A DNA stretch of 18,058 bases, taken from assembly GCA_937892225.1 (NCBI GenBank), contig CALAUH010000032.1, positions 1-18,058 on the forward strand. The letters run 5' to 3'. Below the pieces are notes generated by a model. It saw only the letters and a list, made by a program, of their open reading frames with translations. It had not been told where the DNA came from and ran no database searches. This document shows, piece after piece, positions 7,152 through 14,654 of the stretch (position 1 is its first letter; the number at the start of each line of letters is the position of its first letter). This stretch comes from an uncultured Treponema sp. GTDB lineage: Bacteria > Spirochaetota > Spirochaetia > Treponematales > Treponemataceae. The translations under genes and the position numbers were made by a program.

Positions 7152-8414
7152 TTATCTCGTTCGCGTGATACGTATAAAGATAATAGATTGCAGGTAATCC
7201 TTGTGGTTACCTGCAGTTTTTTTATTTTGTACATTTGAAATTTTTAATGATTCCAGTTTTTTACAATTACAAAATGCAGAAAAAGCGATTGTCTTTGTTT
7301 CATTAAGTTCTAACGTCTTAAGACCTGAATCATAAAACGCTTTATATCCAATACTCTTTACACTGGCAGGAATTAAAATACTTTCAAGTGATTTGCAGCT
7401 TACAAATGCATATTCACCTATTGAAATAATTGAATCTGGCAGAATAAGTGATTTTAACTTTGTATAATTTTCTGTTCCAATATTATGAGATGATTCTTTA
7501 AATTCATAAGATTTAATAGATGTAAGACCTGTTGTTTCAGATAAATCAAGAATTATCTTTTGATTTGCCTGTAAAATCTTATCTTTAATTTTTGAAAGAA
7601 TTGAATCATCTATAATTCCAGTAATTTTTACTACGCACGAACTTTCAAGATTTTCTAATTTCAAAGTATTAATATTTTCTGATGAAACACTTTTACCGTA
7701 AATCCACTTTGCATAAAGAGTAACATTTTCTAAAAGTAAAACTGTTTCCATGTCTTTTTTATAAACATTTCCATCAGGAGAAAAAGCCCAACCGTCAAAA
7801 TAGTATCCTGATTTCGTAAAAGCATTTGCTTTTAAATTCTGTTGAATTCCATACATAAAATTCTGACTAGTCATAGTTCCAGTTCCACCGTTAGAATTAA
7901 AATTTACCTTATATTTATTTCTGTCATAATAAATCTTAATAACTGTAGAACCATCTGAATTAATTTCTTCCTGTATAAAATCTTTAACAGAAAATCCATC
8001 ATAAGTTTTTGAAACAGCCTGAGTTTTCGAACCTCTCTTTCCTGTAAATTCTTCAAAATCTGATAATTCATATTTGTCTAAATCAGTACTCTGTTTATAA
8101 TGTTCAACCTTATACTTTACAAAAGAGACATCATTCCATTTTGCATAAAGAACAGTATTTCTTGAAATTTTATATGGAAACTTTATCTGTGTTGAACTAA
8201 AATCAGCTTTTTCATACCATCCTTCCAATACAAAATCTGTTTTATATGTAAGCGGAAGAGTTTCCACACAATCAGTTCTATAACTTTTTATAGCAGAACC
8301 ACCGTTTGTTTCAAAATTAATTTTATACAAACATGTTATATTTACCAATTCAGGATTTTCACATGATACAAAAAATAAAGAGATTAATAAAAACACAAAA
8401 TAATTTTTTTTCAT
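7152..8414 (-). CDS. Surface lipoprotein with InlB B-repeats and BspA-type leucine-rich repeats, C-terminus lost at junction
   Basis: A surface-exposed lipoprotein, probably an adhesin. The signal peptide ends in FFVSC (Cys18). Residues 30-93 and 167-236 are InlB B-type (Listeria-Bacteroides) repeats, each with YKVNFNSNGG-like openings and a closing LYAKW. Between them (99-165) lies a MucBP-like stretch starting YKVEHYKQ. From about 315 come BspA/TpLRR (LRR_5) repeats such as LILPDSIISIGEYAF and ILIPASVKSIGYKAF. The repeats break off near residue 396. The remaining residues translate the guaA terminator region, so the native protein is longer and the listed 3' end is artificial. It is the last gene of the envelope operon, 19 bases after the CsgG/LpoB-like gene, with GGAGG before its ATG. 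Confidence 0.85.
   Translation of the reverse strand: MKKNYFVFLLISLFFVSCENPELVNITCLYKINFETNGGSAIKSYRTDCVETLPLTYKTDFVLEGWYEKADFSSTQIKFPYKISRNTVLYAKWNDVSFVKYKVEHYKQSTDLDKYELSDFEEFTGKRGSKTQAVSKTYDGFSVKDFIQEEINSDGSTVIKIYYDRNKYKVNFNSNGGTGTMTSQNFMYGIQQNLKANAFTKSGYYFDGWAFSPDGNVYKKDMETVLLLENVTLYAKWIYGKSVSSENINTLKLENLESSCVVKITGIIDDSILSKIKDKILQANQKIILDLSETTGLTSIKSYEFKESSHNIGTENYTKLKSLILPDSIISIGEYAFVSCKSLESILIPASVKSIGYKAFYDSGLKTLELNETKTIAFSAFCNCKKLESLKISNVQNKKTAGNHKDYLQSIIFIRITRTR
7189..7223 (+). terminator. Intrinsic terminator after guaA
   Basis: TGCAGGTAA (7189-7197) pairs with TTACCTGCA (7207-7215), and a run of seven T follows (7217-7223). The Clostridia-like sequence ends at or within a few bases of the T run. 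Confidence 0.85.
7216..7240. other. Probable chimeric junction: Clostridia-like to Treponema-like sequence
   Basis: The T run of the guaA terminator passes directly into the coding sequence of a leftward BspA-like lipoprotein. That protein's leucine-rich repeat pattern stops at about residue 396, and the last ~24 residues are read through the guaA terminator. Base composition and lipoprotein style change at the same place. Confidence 0.75.
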
Positions 8415-8433
8415 AAAATACCTCCAGATAAAA

Positions 8434-9348
8434 CTAAAATCTAAAACCTAAAGAAAAATCAACTCCCAAAATATACGGGTATCCAAATCTGACAGAAGGT
8501 TCGAAATAAATATTGCTAAATGCAAATCTATATCCGCTTCCTGCTCCAGCAGAAAATAAAAAATTTAATTCAGAATTTACCAGAATAAAATCTGCACCTG
8601 CAAGAACCTCTGCAAAAATACCAGTCCCAGGTACACCGCCAGAAAATACAAAATAATAACGTGCAGTTCCAAGAAATTCAGTAGATACAATCTGATTATT
8701 TTTTTCTAAAAAATCATAGCTGCATAAAATTTTACTTCCTAATGAAATTTTTCTTGTAACACAAATATCAAAAGTAAGACCAGCTGCAATTGCAAAAAAA
8801 TCTAGAGAATTTTTATTTATTTCTCCAGAGATTCCTGTTGAAACTTTCTTAAAATCAGAACTTCTTCCTAACAATTGTTCAATTTTTTTTGAATACGAAA
8901 AACTATATGTTTTCCTAAATAAATAAATTCCTGTTTTTACATCAAGCATTCGAACTTTTATAATGTAGCCTTCATTTTCTTCTTCAAAGCTTCCAAAAAC
9001 TAAACAATGTGCACCAATTCTTTCTGCTACAGAAATTATTGATTTTACACTGACTTTGCCTGAATTTTGAAAGTCTAATTCTTTTTCTATTTTTCCCATA
9101 TGTTCACGAGTAACTATTTTTATCTGCTTATTATTATCAAACAACAAATCTGCCAGTTGTTCTCTAATATAAAGAGTCATTTTTTCAGAACTACTTTCAA
9201 AATCATCAATTACCAATATGGAATTTTCTTTGCAGTTTTCTATAATATCTTTACCAGCTTTAGAAATTGACATATCTAAAGTTTCTTTTGCGAATAATGA
9301 AATTGAAAAATATAAAAACAAATAAATTGCAAGATGTTTTTTATTCAT
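8434..9348 (-). CDS. CsgG/LpoB-like periplasmic protein with probable C-terminal outer-membrane barrel
   Basis: A 304-residue exported protein. The signal peptide is cleaved after about residue 20 (SISLFA|KE) and has no lipobox. Residues 25-165 resemble the CsgG / LpoB nucleotide-fold domain: a strand ILVIDDFESSS, a helix, VTREHMGKIEKELDFQ, a helix over AERIGAHCLVFGSF, and VRMLDVKTG. Residues ~175-304 are alternating hydrophobic strands rich in Phe/Tyr/Gly (YYFVFSGG, GSGYRFAFSNIYFEP) ending in GVDFSLGFRF. A terminal Phe is typical of beta-barrels inserted in the outer membrane. The ribosome site GGAGA lies inside the last codons of the upstream gene and only two bases separate the genes, so translation is probably coupled. 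CsgG and LpoB homologues act in export or peptidoglycan-synthase activation; which applies here cannot be told. Confidence 0.75.
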   Translation of the reverse strand: MNKKHLAIYLFLYFSISLFAKETLDMSISKAGKDIIENCKENSILVIDDFESSSEKMTLYIREQLADLLFDNNKQIKIVTREHMGKIEKELDFQNSGKVSVKSIISVAERIGAHCLVFGSFEEENEGYIIKVRMLDVKTGIYLFRKTYSFSYSKKIEQLLGRSSDFKKVSTGISGEINKNSLDFFAIAAGLTFDICVTRKISLGSKILCSYDFLEKNNQIVSTEFLGTARYYFVFSGGVPGTGIFAEVLAGADFILVNSELNFLFSAGAGSGYRFAFSNIYFEPSVRFGYPYILGVDFSLGFRF

Positions 9349-9350
9349 AT

Positions 9351-10322
9351 CTAATCTCCATTAAATAATTCTCTAAAAGATAAATCCAAAGTTTCCTGAA
9401 TATTTGCAATAATCATATTTTCTAAAACATCAAAATTATATACAGCAATTTTTTCCACATTTTTATAAAAAGAAGTAATTGTTTTAAAATCATTTTTAAC
9501 AGTGATTTGAATCTGAGGTGAAGCAAAATATATGTTATTTGTTTTAGTCTGATTTAAAATAATTACTGCATCAATTTTATACATTCCATTTTGCTGTATA
9601 ACTATGAGTCCTTTTTCTGAAATTATTGAAGCAATATGATTTTGAATTTCATTTTGAAAGTCACCAATAACTGATATAGAAAAAGTTATTTCCTTTTTAA
9701 GTTGATTGAGTCTTTCTAAATTATCTATACTATTTTTAATAAACGAATTATAAATACTGCATTCATCTGGCAAAATTACAAGAGCGTATTTATAAAATGT
9801 ATTAAAATCACTTAACTGTTTTTCTGCATTTTTATATAGAAGAATTTTTAATAATTTTTCTTCTTCACATTCAGCATCCTTAATTAAACTGTTATAAACA
9901 GTAATAATTGAATTCATTTTTTTTGATAAAATTTTCCAGCTTTGTTCACGTTCAATATAAGCACAAACAATCCATTTTTTAAAATGATTGTCATAATAAC
10001 CATTTGTAAATTGAACAAAATAAAGTTTCGAATCAGATAATGCCGTTATTGACTGTTTAAAAATAAAACTGTCTGAATATACTGAATCATTTAAACTGTT
10101 TATTTTTGATGCAAAAGAATGATTTGAAACTCTCTGATAAAAATATGAACTTAATTCACCAAGAGCTGATTCTTTTGCTTTTTCCACAGATGCTCCTTCT
10201 CCAATTGCCCTTATATATCTATCTGTTGGAAATTTCTTTTCTAAATTTACCACCCAGTCTGGAGAAGAAGCAAAAACAGAAGCAGAACAAATCATAAATA
10301 TTATAAAAATATATTTTTTCAT
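9351..10322 (-). CDS. LPP20-like exported protein
   Basis: A 323-residue exported protein. The signal peptide MKKYIFIIFMICSASVFA is followed by SSPDWV, and it lacks the lipobox cysteine at the usual place. Residues ~22-130 carry the LPP20 pattern: PDWVVNLEKKFPTDRYIRAIGEG, then helix EKAKESALGELSSYFYQRV, then a strand WIVCAYIERE. A helical middle region (~140-200, AECEEEKLLKILLYKNAEKQLSDF) and a second alpha/beta domain (~205-320) follow. LPP20 domains were named for a Helicobacter pylori lipoprotein; many Treponema proteins share the fold, with no settled function. It is the second gene of the operon, 20 bases after the upstream lipoprotein gene, and its stop codon is almost in contact with the next start. 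Confidence 0.75.
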   Translation of the reverse strand: MKKYIFIIFMICSASVFASSPDWVVNLEKKFPTDRYIRAIGEGASVEKAKESALGELSSYFYQRVSNHSFASKINSLNDSVYSDSFIFKQSITALSDSKLYFVQFTNGYYDNHFKKWIVCAYIEREQSWKILSKKMNSIITVYNSLIKDAECEEEKLLKILLYKNAEKQLSDFNTFYKYALVILPDECSIYNSFIKNSIDNLERLNQLKKEITFSISVIGDFQNEIQNHIASIISEKGLIVIQQNGMYKIDAVIILNQTKTNNIYFASPQIQITVKNDFKTITSFYKNVEKIAVYNFDVLENMIIANIQETLDLSFRELFNGD

Positions 10323-10342
10323 ATTCCGCCTCCGTTATATTT

Positions 10343-10981
10343 TTATTCACTTCTAGAAGACATTGTATAATCCATAAGATAATCAATTAATTCATCAACA
10401 ATCTTTTCATCTTCACCACGAAAAGCCTTTTTAATTTGTTTAGCATATAAATCTTCATCTAAAGAATAAATAACAATATATGTATATTTAGGCTTAACAT
10501 TATTTTTCTTATCCAGAGTAGTTCGGGAAAGAACCCACCATTCCGTTTCTTTATTAAGTCCAGATACAATTATTGCAGAAGCACGGGCAGAAAATCGTTC
10601 AATAGTTTCTTCAATTTCTTCCTGATCACCTTTCATTTTTGCTCCAACAAAATCAGAAACTCCCTGCTGAATAGAAGCAGTAATTTCTGCACGAGCATCA
10701 ACCTGATCTGCCCATGTTTTTACAAAATCAAGATTTTCACCACTCTTAGAAACTTTCCATATATGTTTATCAATATTCAAAACCTTTTTTAATACATCTT
10801 GATTTGTAGTTGTAAGAACAGCTCCAACCCATTCCGGCTGAGAAACTCCAAAAGCAGTTCCTTTATGTTCAATAATTTCTGTAGTTCCAAAAATTTCTGT
10901 AGTTTTTGGTGTACTTACACAACTTACAGTCATAAATACACTAACCAAAAAAATAGTAATTGAGTAAATTAATTTTTTCAT
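10343..10981 (-). CDS. LPP20-like lipoprotein, first gene of the envelope operon
   Basis: A 212-residue putative lipoprotein. The hydrophobic signal ends MTVSC (Cys21); threonine at -3 is not canonical but fits the loose lipobox of spirochaetes. The body resembles the C-terminal half of LPP20-type proteins: SQPEWVGAV, then DARAEITASIQQGVSDF, then SAIIVSGLNKETEWWVLSRTT and YTYIVIYSLDEDLYAKQIKKAF. The start ATG has AAGGAGA seven bases upstream. Its promoter carries the shared palindrome at 11063-11081, and the leader RNA would begin with a hairpin (11008-11034). It probably forms one transcript with the next three genes. The role is unknown; envelope assembly or peptidoglycan-related work is a guess from the CsgG/LpoB-like neighbour. 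Confidence 0.7.
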   Translation of the reverse strand: MKKLIYSITIFLVSVFMTVSCVSTPKTTEIFGTTEIIEHKGTAFGVSQPEWVGAVLTTTNQDVLKKVLNIDKHIWKVSKSGENLDFVKTWADQVDARAEITASIQQGVSDFVGAKMKGDQEEIEETIERFSARASAIIVSGLNKETEWWVLSRTTLDKKNNVKPKYTYIVIYSLDEDLYAKQIKKAFRGEDEKIVDELIDYLMDYTMSSRSE

Positions 10982-11007
10982 GTGTTCTCCTTATAAAACA
11001 CTAAATT

Positions 11008-11034
11008 AATATGTCAGTTTTTGACCGACATATT
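11008..11034 (-). promoter_or_regulatory. Hairpin at the 5' end of the envelope-operon leader
   Basis: On the leftward strand AATATGTC...GACATATT pairs over 8 bp and continues with GGT/ACT (one G-U pair), giving an 11-bp stem with a 5-base loop. It starts about 6 bases after the predicted transcription start near 11040 and ends before the ribosome site. No T run follows, so it is not a terminator. It may stabilise the mRNA or act as a second operator. Confidence 0.55.
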
Positions 11035-11046
11035 CCTTATGCCTAA

Positions 11047-11081
11047 AATATAAAATATTCATATTCCCAAGTCACGGGAAT
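11047..11081 (-). promoter_or_regulatory. Promoter with palindromic operator, envelope operon
   Basis: On the leftward strand the 19-bp palindrome ATTCCCGTGACTTGGGAAT spans 11081-11063. The six bases after ATTCCC, GTGACT (11075-11070), serve as -35. Exactly 17 bp on is TATATT (11052-11047) as -10. The same arrangement occurs at 13315-13349 and 15276-15310. A regulator bound to the palindrome would cover the -35 element. Confidence 0.75.
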
Positions 11082-11092
11082 GATTATTAATA

Positions 11093-12424
11093 TTAAAAAT
11101 TATCAATATCACGTAATAAACGTAAAGCTTTTACTTCAATCTTACGAATTTCTTCACGCGACATATTAAAAAAAAGTCCAACTTCATCCAATGTATGACT
11201 GTATTCTTCATCAAGACCAAAACGCATTGAAAGAATTTTCTGCTCACGTAAAGTAAATTTATTCAGTACTTTTCTTAAAGCATCCTGAACTTTGGAAAAA
11301 GTTTCTTTATCACTAATAACATCTCTATCTTTTTCTGAATCTTTTTGATTATTAATTTTTTTTGATTCTTCTTCTTTTGGAACAAAGTCCTTCCCTAAAA
11401 TTCCAACGAAATTAAAGTTAATTTTATTCATATCTATATTTTGTGATGCAATAGCTAACTCAACATCAGAAATGACTTTAAAATCATTTACTCCACAAGT
11501 TATAGTAATAAAGCCATTTAAAATTTCACGAATATCATCATTACAAACAACAACTGGTGTGGAATCTAATTTCTTATAAATTTCTAAAAATTCTTTTTTA
11601 AAACTTTCTTTAAAATTATCTTCTATTTCATTTTCCTTAAAATTACAATTAACTGCATCTTCTAAATATTCAGAAAAATTTTTATCAATCTGAATTAAAT
11701 TTAACTGATTATCTGAAACCAGAGAATTTACAATAGTCGGTGCAAGTGCATGACGAACTTTCTGAATAAGAGAATTTAATCTATCACTTTTACAATATTC
11801 TTCATCAGCCATTGTTTCAAAGATAGTTTCAATATTATTAATTCTGATATCATCATCTAAAAGAGAACGAAGAACGCTTTTTACAACACTACAAGTTTCC
11901 TTTTTATATTTATCTGTAAGTGATAAACATAAAGGTGAATTTACTGCCATAACATCACCTAATAATTCAATTACATATTGAGTCGTAATAAAAGAACTTA
12001 AATGTGTTTTTATTATTTCCTGTAAATGAAATTTTAACACATCATAATATATTATCGCTTTATTACCGTTTTCTATTGCTTCCTGTTTTTTTTTCGAAGA
12101 AACCCAAACTGAAGATAAATTTAAAATAGGATCTTTTGTAAGTTTCCCCTGTATTTTGTTATCTTTTATATCTAAAATTAAATAAGAATTTTTCTTTAAT
12201 TCATAAGAAGCAACCTGTACATCAGAAATTTTTATAACATATTCATATGGCTTAAGTGATAAATTTTTATATAAACTTATAGATGTAACTAGAACTCCAG
12301 AAGAATTAAAAATATTATTAATAATTAAATCTTTTATTTTATTAATAATATTAAATTCCTTTTCTGAGCATAAACCTTCTCCCAATTCCAATGATAATAT
12401 TTCTTTCTTTACAAATTTATTCAT
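11093..12424 (-). CDS. Soluble FlhA cytoplasmic domain fused to sigma-70 region 4
   Basis: A 443-residue protein with no signal peptide and no membrane segment. Residues ~8-343 follow the whole cytoplasmic domain of the type III export gate FlhA (FHIPEP family). The order is LSLELGEGL (family: LEIGYGL), SISLYKNLSLKPYEYVIKIS (family: IRDNLQLPPNEYRIKI), SVWVSSKKKQEA, then YYDVLKFHLQEIIKTHLSSF. VLRSLLDDDIRINNIETIFE (family: LLREGVPIRDLRTILE), VRHALAPTIV and LNLIQIDKNF follow. The eight-helix membrane half and the FHIPEP signature are absent. A charged linker (344-372) leads to a textbook sigma-70 region 4 (373-440): KFTLREQKILSMRFGLDEE, TLDEVGLFFNMSREEIRKIE, VKALRLLRDI. Regions 1-3 of sigma are missing, so it is not a complete sigma factor. 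It starts 21 bases after the AAA+ gene and shares its promoter. An adaptor that brings a ring-forming scaffold to -35 DNA is inference. Confidence 0.8.
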   Translation of the reverse strand: MNKFVKKEILSLELGEGLCSEKEFNIINKIKDLIINNIFNSSGVLVTSISLYKNLSLKPYEYVIKISDVQVASYELKKNSYLILDIKDNKIQGKLTKDPILNLSSVWVSSKKKQEAIENGNKAIIYYDVLKFHLQEIIKTHLSSFITTQYVIELLGDVMAVNSPLCLSLTDKYKKETCSVVKSVLRSLLDDDIRINNIETIFETMADEEYCKSDRLNSLIQKVRHALAPTIVNSLVSDNQLNLIQIDKNFSEYLEDAVNCNFKENEIEDNFKESFKKEFLEIYKKLDSTPVVVCNDDIREILNGFITITCGVNDFKVISDVELAIASQNIDMNKINFNFVGILGKDFVPKEEESKKINNQKDSEKDRDVISDKETFSKVQDALRKVLNKFTLREQKILSMRFGLDEEYSHTLDEVGLFFNMSREEIRKIEVKALRLLRDIDNF

Positions 12425-12445
12425 AGTCTAATCTCCTTATTAAAT

Positions 12446-13294
12446 CTAAAAACCAAAACCTATAGTTTTTTTGCCATATCCTTTTTCTTCCTGCATTTTA
12501 CAAAGCTCATCTATGATGTACTTATAGGTAACTTCCTCTGGATTTAAAAATCTAAGTCGTGAAAACAGATTTCCAAAATCACCAGGTGTTACACTTTTAA
12601 AATCACAAAGTTTTTCTACATCCTCCTTTGGAAAATTAAAATCAGAAAAATATTTTTTTAATAAAACATTAACACCAGAATTCTCAAGTGATTTAAATTC
12701 AACCATAAAATCAAAACGACGCTGCATAGCTTTATCCATAATTCCGCGTAAATTTGTAGTACAAATTACAATCCCTTTGTAATTTTCCATTTGAGTAAGA
12801 AATTCATTTGTTTCTGTAATTTCAAATCTTTGAGAAGCAAGTGTTCTGTCTCGAAAAAAACTGTCGACTTCATCAAAAAGTAAAACCTTCTTCTGTTCTT
12901 TTGCTTCCGAAAATGCCTTAGCAATATTTTTTTCAGAATCACCTACATGCATTCCTAAAAGATCAGATGCATTTTTAGAGAGAATTTTTTTCCCCATACT
13001 GTCAGCAATATAATGAGCAAGTTTTGTTTTTCCACCACCACTTACACCATAAAAGAGAATTTTTATCCCCTGCTTATTTTTATTTTTAATATCATAAGCA
13101 AGAGCGTTTTGAATCATCTGGACAATTTTTTCTGCAGGAATAGAAGTATTTAAAATTGATAAATCATAATTTGAGTCAGTTTCTTTTTCTTCGACAGAAA
13201 CATTATTATTACAAGAATTTAAAAGTAAAACAGGTTCATCAACCTTTTCCTGAAAAAGTTCATAAACCTGATTAATACGATTTAACATATTCAT
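12446..13294 (-). CDS. Small AAA+ ATPase partnered with the FlhA-sigma4 protein
   Basis: A 282-residue cytosolic AAA+ ATPase with one module and a short N-terminal extension (~1-55). Walker A is GVSGGGKT (83-90), Walker B LLFDE (138-142), sensor 1 is Asn181 in CTTN, and the arginine finger is R192/R193 in MQRRFDF. The segment VTPGDFGNLFSRLRFL (235-250) stands for the C-terminal helical lid. The module resembles remodelling or unfolding ATPases of the classical AAA clade more than MoxR or RarA types; no protease, zinc or ClpX signature is visible. AAGGAGG seven bases before the first ATG fixes the start. Its promoter has the shared palindrome, with a leader of only about 14 bases. The tight two-gene unit suggests it acts on, or through, the FlhA-like protein downstream. 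Confidence 0.85.
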   Translation of the reverse strand: MNMLNRINQVYELFQEKVDEPVLLLNSCNNNVSVEEKETDSNYDLSILNTSIPAEKIVQMIQNALAYDIKNKNKQGIKILFYGVSGGGKTKLAHYIADSMGKKILSKNASDLLGMHVGDSEKNIAKAFSEAKEQKKVLLFDEVDSFFRDRTLASQRFEITETNEFLTQMENYKGIVICTTNLRGIMDKAMQRRFDFMVEFKSLENSGVNVLLKKYFSDFNFPKEDVEKLCDFKSVTPGDFGNLFSRLRFLNPEEVTYKYIIDELCKMQEEKGYGKKTIGFGF

Positions 13295-13314
13295 AAAGCC
13301 TCCTTTTACAAATA

Positions 13315-13349
13315 AATATAAAAGAAAGCCATTCCCAAGTCACGGGAAT
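13315..13349 (-). promoter_or_regulatory. Promoter with palindromic operator, AAA+/FlhA-sigma4 unit
   Basis: Reading leftward, ATTCCCGTGACTTGGGAAT spans 13349-13331 and is base-for-base identical to the site at 11063-11081. GTGACT (13343-13338) is the -35, the spacer is exactly 17 bp, and TATATT (13320-13315) is the -10. Outside the palindrome the two promoters differ, so the identity is not from a recent duplication of the whole region. Confidence 0.75.
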
Positions 13350-13354
13350 AAAAA

Positions 13355-14632
13355 TTAATTTTTCAAACAACCAATAGGAACAACATATACACCATCATCT
13401 CGTCTATAGGCATATTTTCCTGTTCCCGTAAGAACCATAAGAAATGCCGGTTCATTCATTTTAGTTGTATCAATTTTTGAACTAAAGCGTTTTAAATTTT
13501 CAGCACCTTCTTCAATTAATCTATCACCACCAAGTTTTATCTCTATTAAACCAAATGAACCATTTCTTAAATGAACTACAGTATCACATTCAAGTCCGGA
13601 TTTATCACGATAATGATAAACTTCCCCATCAAGACTTTGAGCATAAACTCTTAAATCTCTTACACACATAGTTTCTAAAAACAAACCCATTGTATTTAAA
13701 TCATTTACTAAATCATTTGGTCCTAATCCTAAACTTGCTGTTGCAATCGAAGAATCTATAAAATAACGTGTGTCAGAAGTCCTAATAGCAGTTTTAGATC
13801 TTAAATTAGGATTCCATGCAGGCATATCTTCTATTACAAAAATCTTTCTAAGAGCCTGTGTATATGAATAAACCGTATCTTCTGTGATAGTTTCAGATTC
13901 ATTTACAACAATATCATCTCTTAAAGTTGTATAAGCAGTTTGAGTTCCCTGATGTCTGGCATAAGATTTCATTAGTCTCTTAGCTCTTTCCGGATCTCTT
14001 TTTACATTATCAACTCTTGAAATATCAATATTAACTACTGCATCAAAATAATCAAATGCCTGTTCAAGTGCAATATCATCGTCCATTTCTAAAGCCCCAG
14101 GCCAACCACCACGACAAATTAAAAACGCAAGTTCGTCAAGATTACTTATTTTATTCTCTGCAAAAATTTTTTCAGGTTTATTAAATAATTCTTTTAGGCT
14201 TATTTCACCAGATGATTCACCTGATTCATATAAGGACATTGGTCTCATTTTTATCCAAGCAACCCTTCCCGTTCCAGTATGAATTGTTTTATTCATTTCT
14301 GGTGGAACTGCAGAACCTGTCAATATAAAATGGCCATATCCATCTCTATGATCTGATTCAAAACGTACAGCATCCCATAATTTTGGAGCAATCTGCCATT
14401 CATCAATAAGTCTAGGTGTTTCACCTTCCAGAAGCTTTGATGGATTAATATCTGCTATCATAAGATTTGTTTTTATATCTTCTGGTTTAGACATATATAA
14501 AATGCTTTTAGATATTTGTTCGGCAGTTGTTGTTTTTCCACACCATTTAGGACCTTCAATAAGAACTGCCCCTTTACTTTTTAACTTTCTTTCAAGAATT
14601 GAATCTGCTATACGTGTTTTATATGAATTCAT
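13355..14632 (-). CDS. AAA_14 / DUF4143 ATPase
   Basis: A 425-residue protein of the large AAA-DUF4143 group, often present in many copies in gut anaerobes. The N-terminal ATPase has Walker A GPKWCGKT (27-34) and Walker B PRLIDEWQ (D77/E78), then the sensor strand GHFILTGSA. The DUF4143 part contains a winged-helix-like middle and a PD-(D/E)XK-like core: YRDKSGLECDTVVHL and FGLIEIKLGG, with the acidic residues and IEIK in the expected order. The cellular role of the family is unsettled. It ends 6 bases before the palindrome of the next unit. It is transcribed in the same direction but has its own promoter with tandem repeats and no visible Shine-Dalgarno site. The palindrome shared by its neighbours is missing here, so it is probably an independent gene. 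Confidence 0.9.
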   Translation of the reverse strand: MNSYKTRIADSILERKLKSKGAVLIEGPKWCGKTTTAEQISKSILYMSKPEDIKTNLMIADINPSKLLEGETPRLIDEWQIAPKLWDAVRFESDHRDGYGHFILTGSAVPPEMNKTIHTGTGRVAWIKMRPMSLYESGESSGEISLKELFNKPEKIFAENKISNLDELAFLICRGGWPGALEMDDDIALEQAFDYFDAVVNIDISRVDNVKRDPERAKRLMKSYARHQGTQTAYTTLRDDIVVNESETITEDTVYSYTQALRKIFVIEDMPAWNPNLRSKTAIRTSDTRYFIDSSIATASLGLGPNDLVNDLNTMGLFLETMCVRDLRVYAQSLDGEVYHYRDKSGLECDTVVHLRNGSFGLIEIKLGGDRLIEEGAENLKRFSSKIDTTKMNEPAFLMVLTGTGKYAYRRDDGVYVVPIGCLKN

Positions 14633-14643
14633 ATAATAAATAT

Positions 14644-14649
14644 ATTATA
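14644..14649 (-). promoter_or_regulatory. -10 box of the AAA-DUF4143 gene; transcript probably near-leaderless
   Basis: A consensus TATAAT on the leftward strand ends 11 bases before the ATG at 14632, so transcription would start about 4-6 bases before the start codon. No purine-rich ribosome site is present in the gap (ATATTTATTAT). No clear -35 is seen; the tandem repeats occupy its place. Confidence 0.5.
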
Positions 14650-14654
14650 CATTC

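Noticed and set aside
6278..7234. A 318-residue leftward reading frame opposite guaA
   Set aside because: It is antisense to a certain enzyme gene, is rich in Cys/Asn/Ser as expected for such shadows, has no ribosome site, and resembles no family.
11093..12424. A complete alternative sigma factor
   Set aside because: Only region 4 is recognisable. No region 2 (-10 recognition and melting) is present, and the N-terminal 340 residues follow FlhA instead.
11063..13349. The ATTCCC-N7-GGGAAT palindromes as intrinsic terminators of the genes ending at 11093 and 13355
   Set aside because: The stems are only 6 bp, no T run follows, and the third copy lies in a divergent intergenic region upstream of two starts. 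The fixed spacing to -10 boxes fits operators better.
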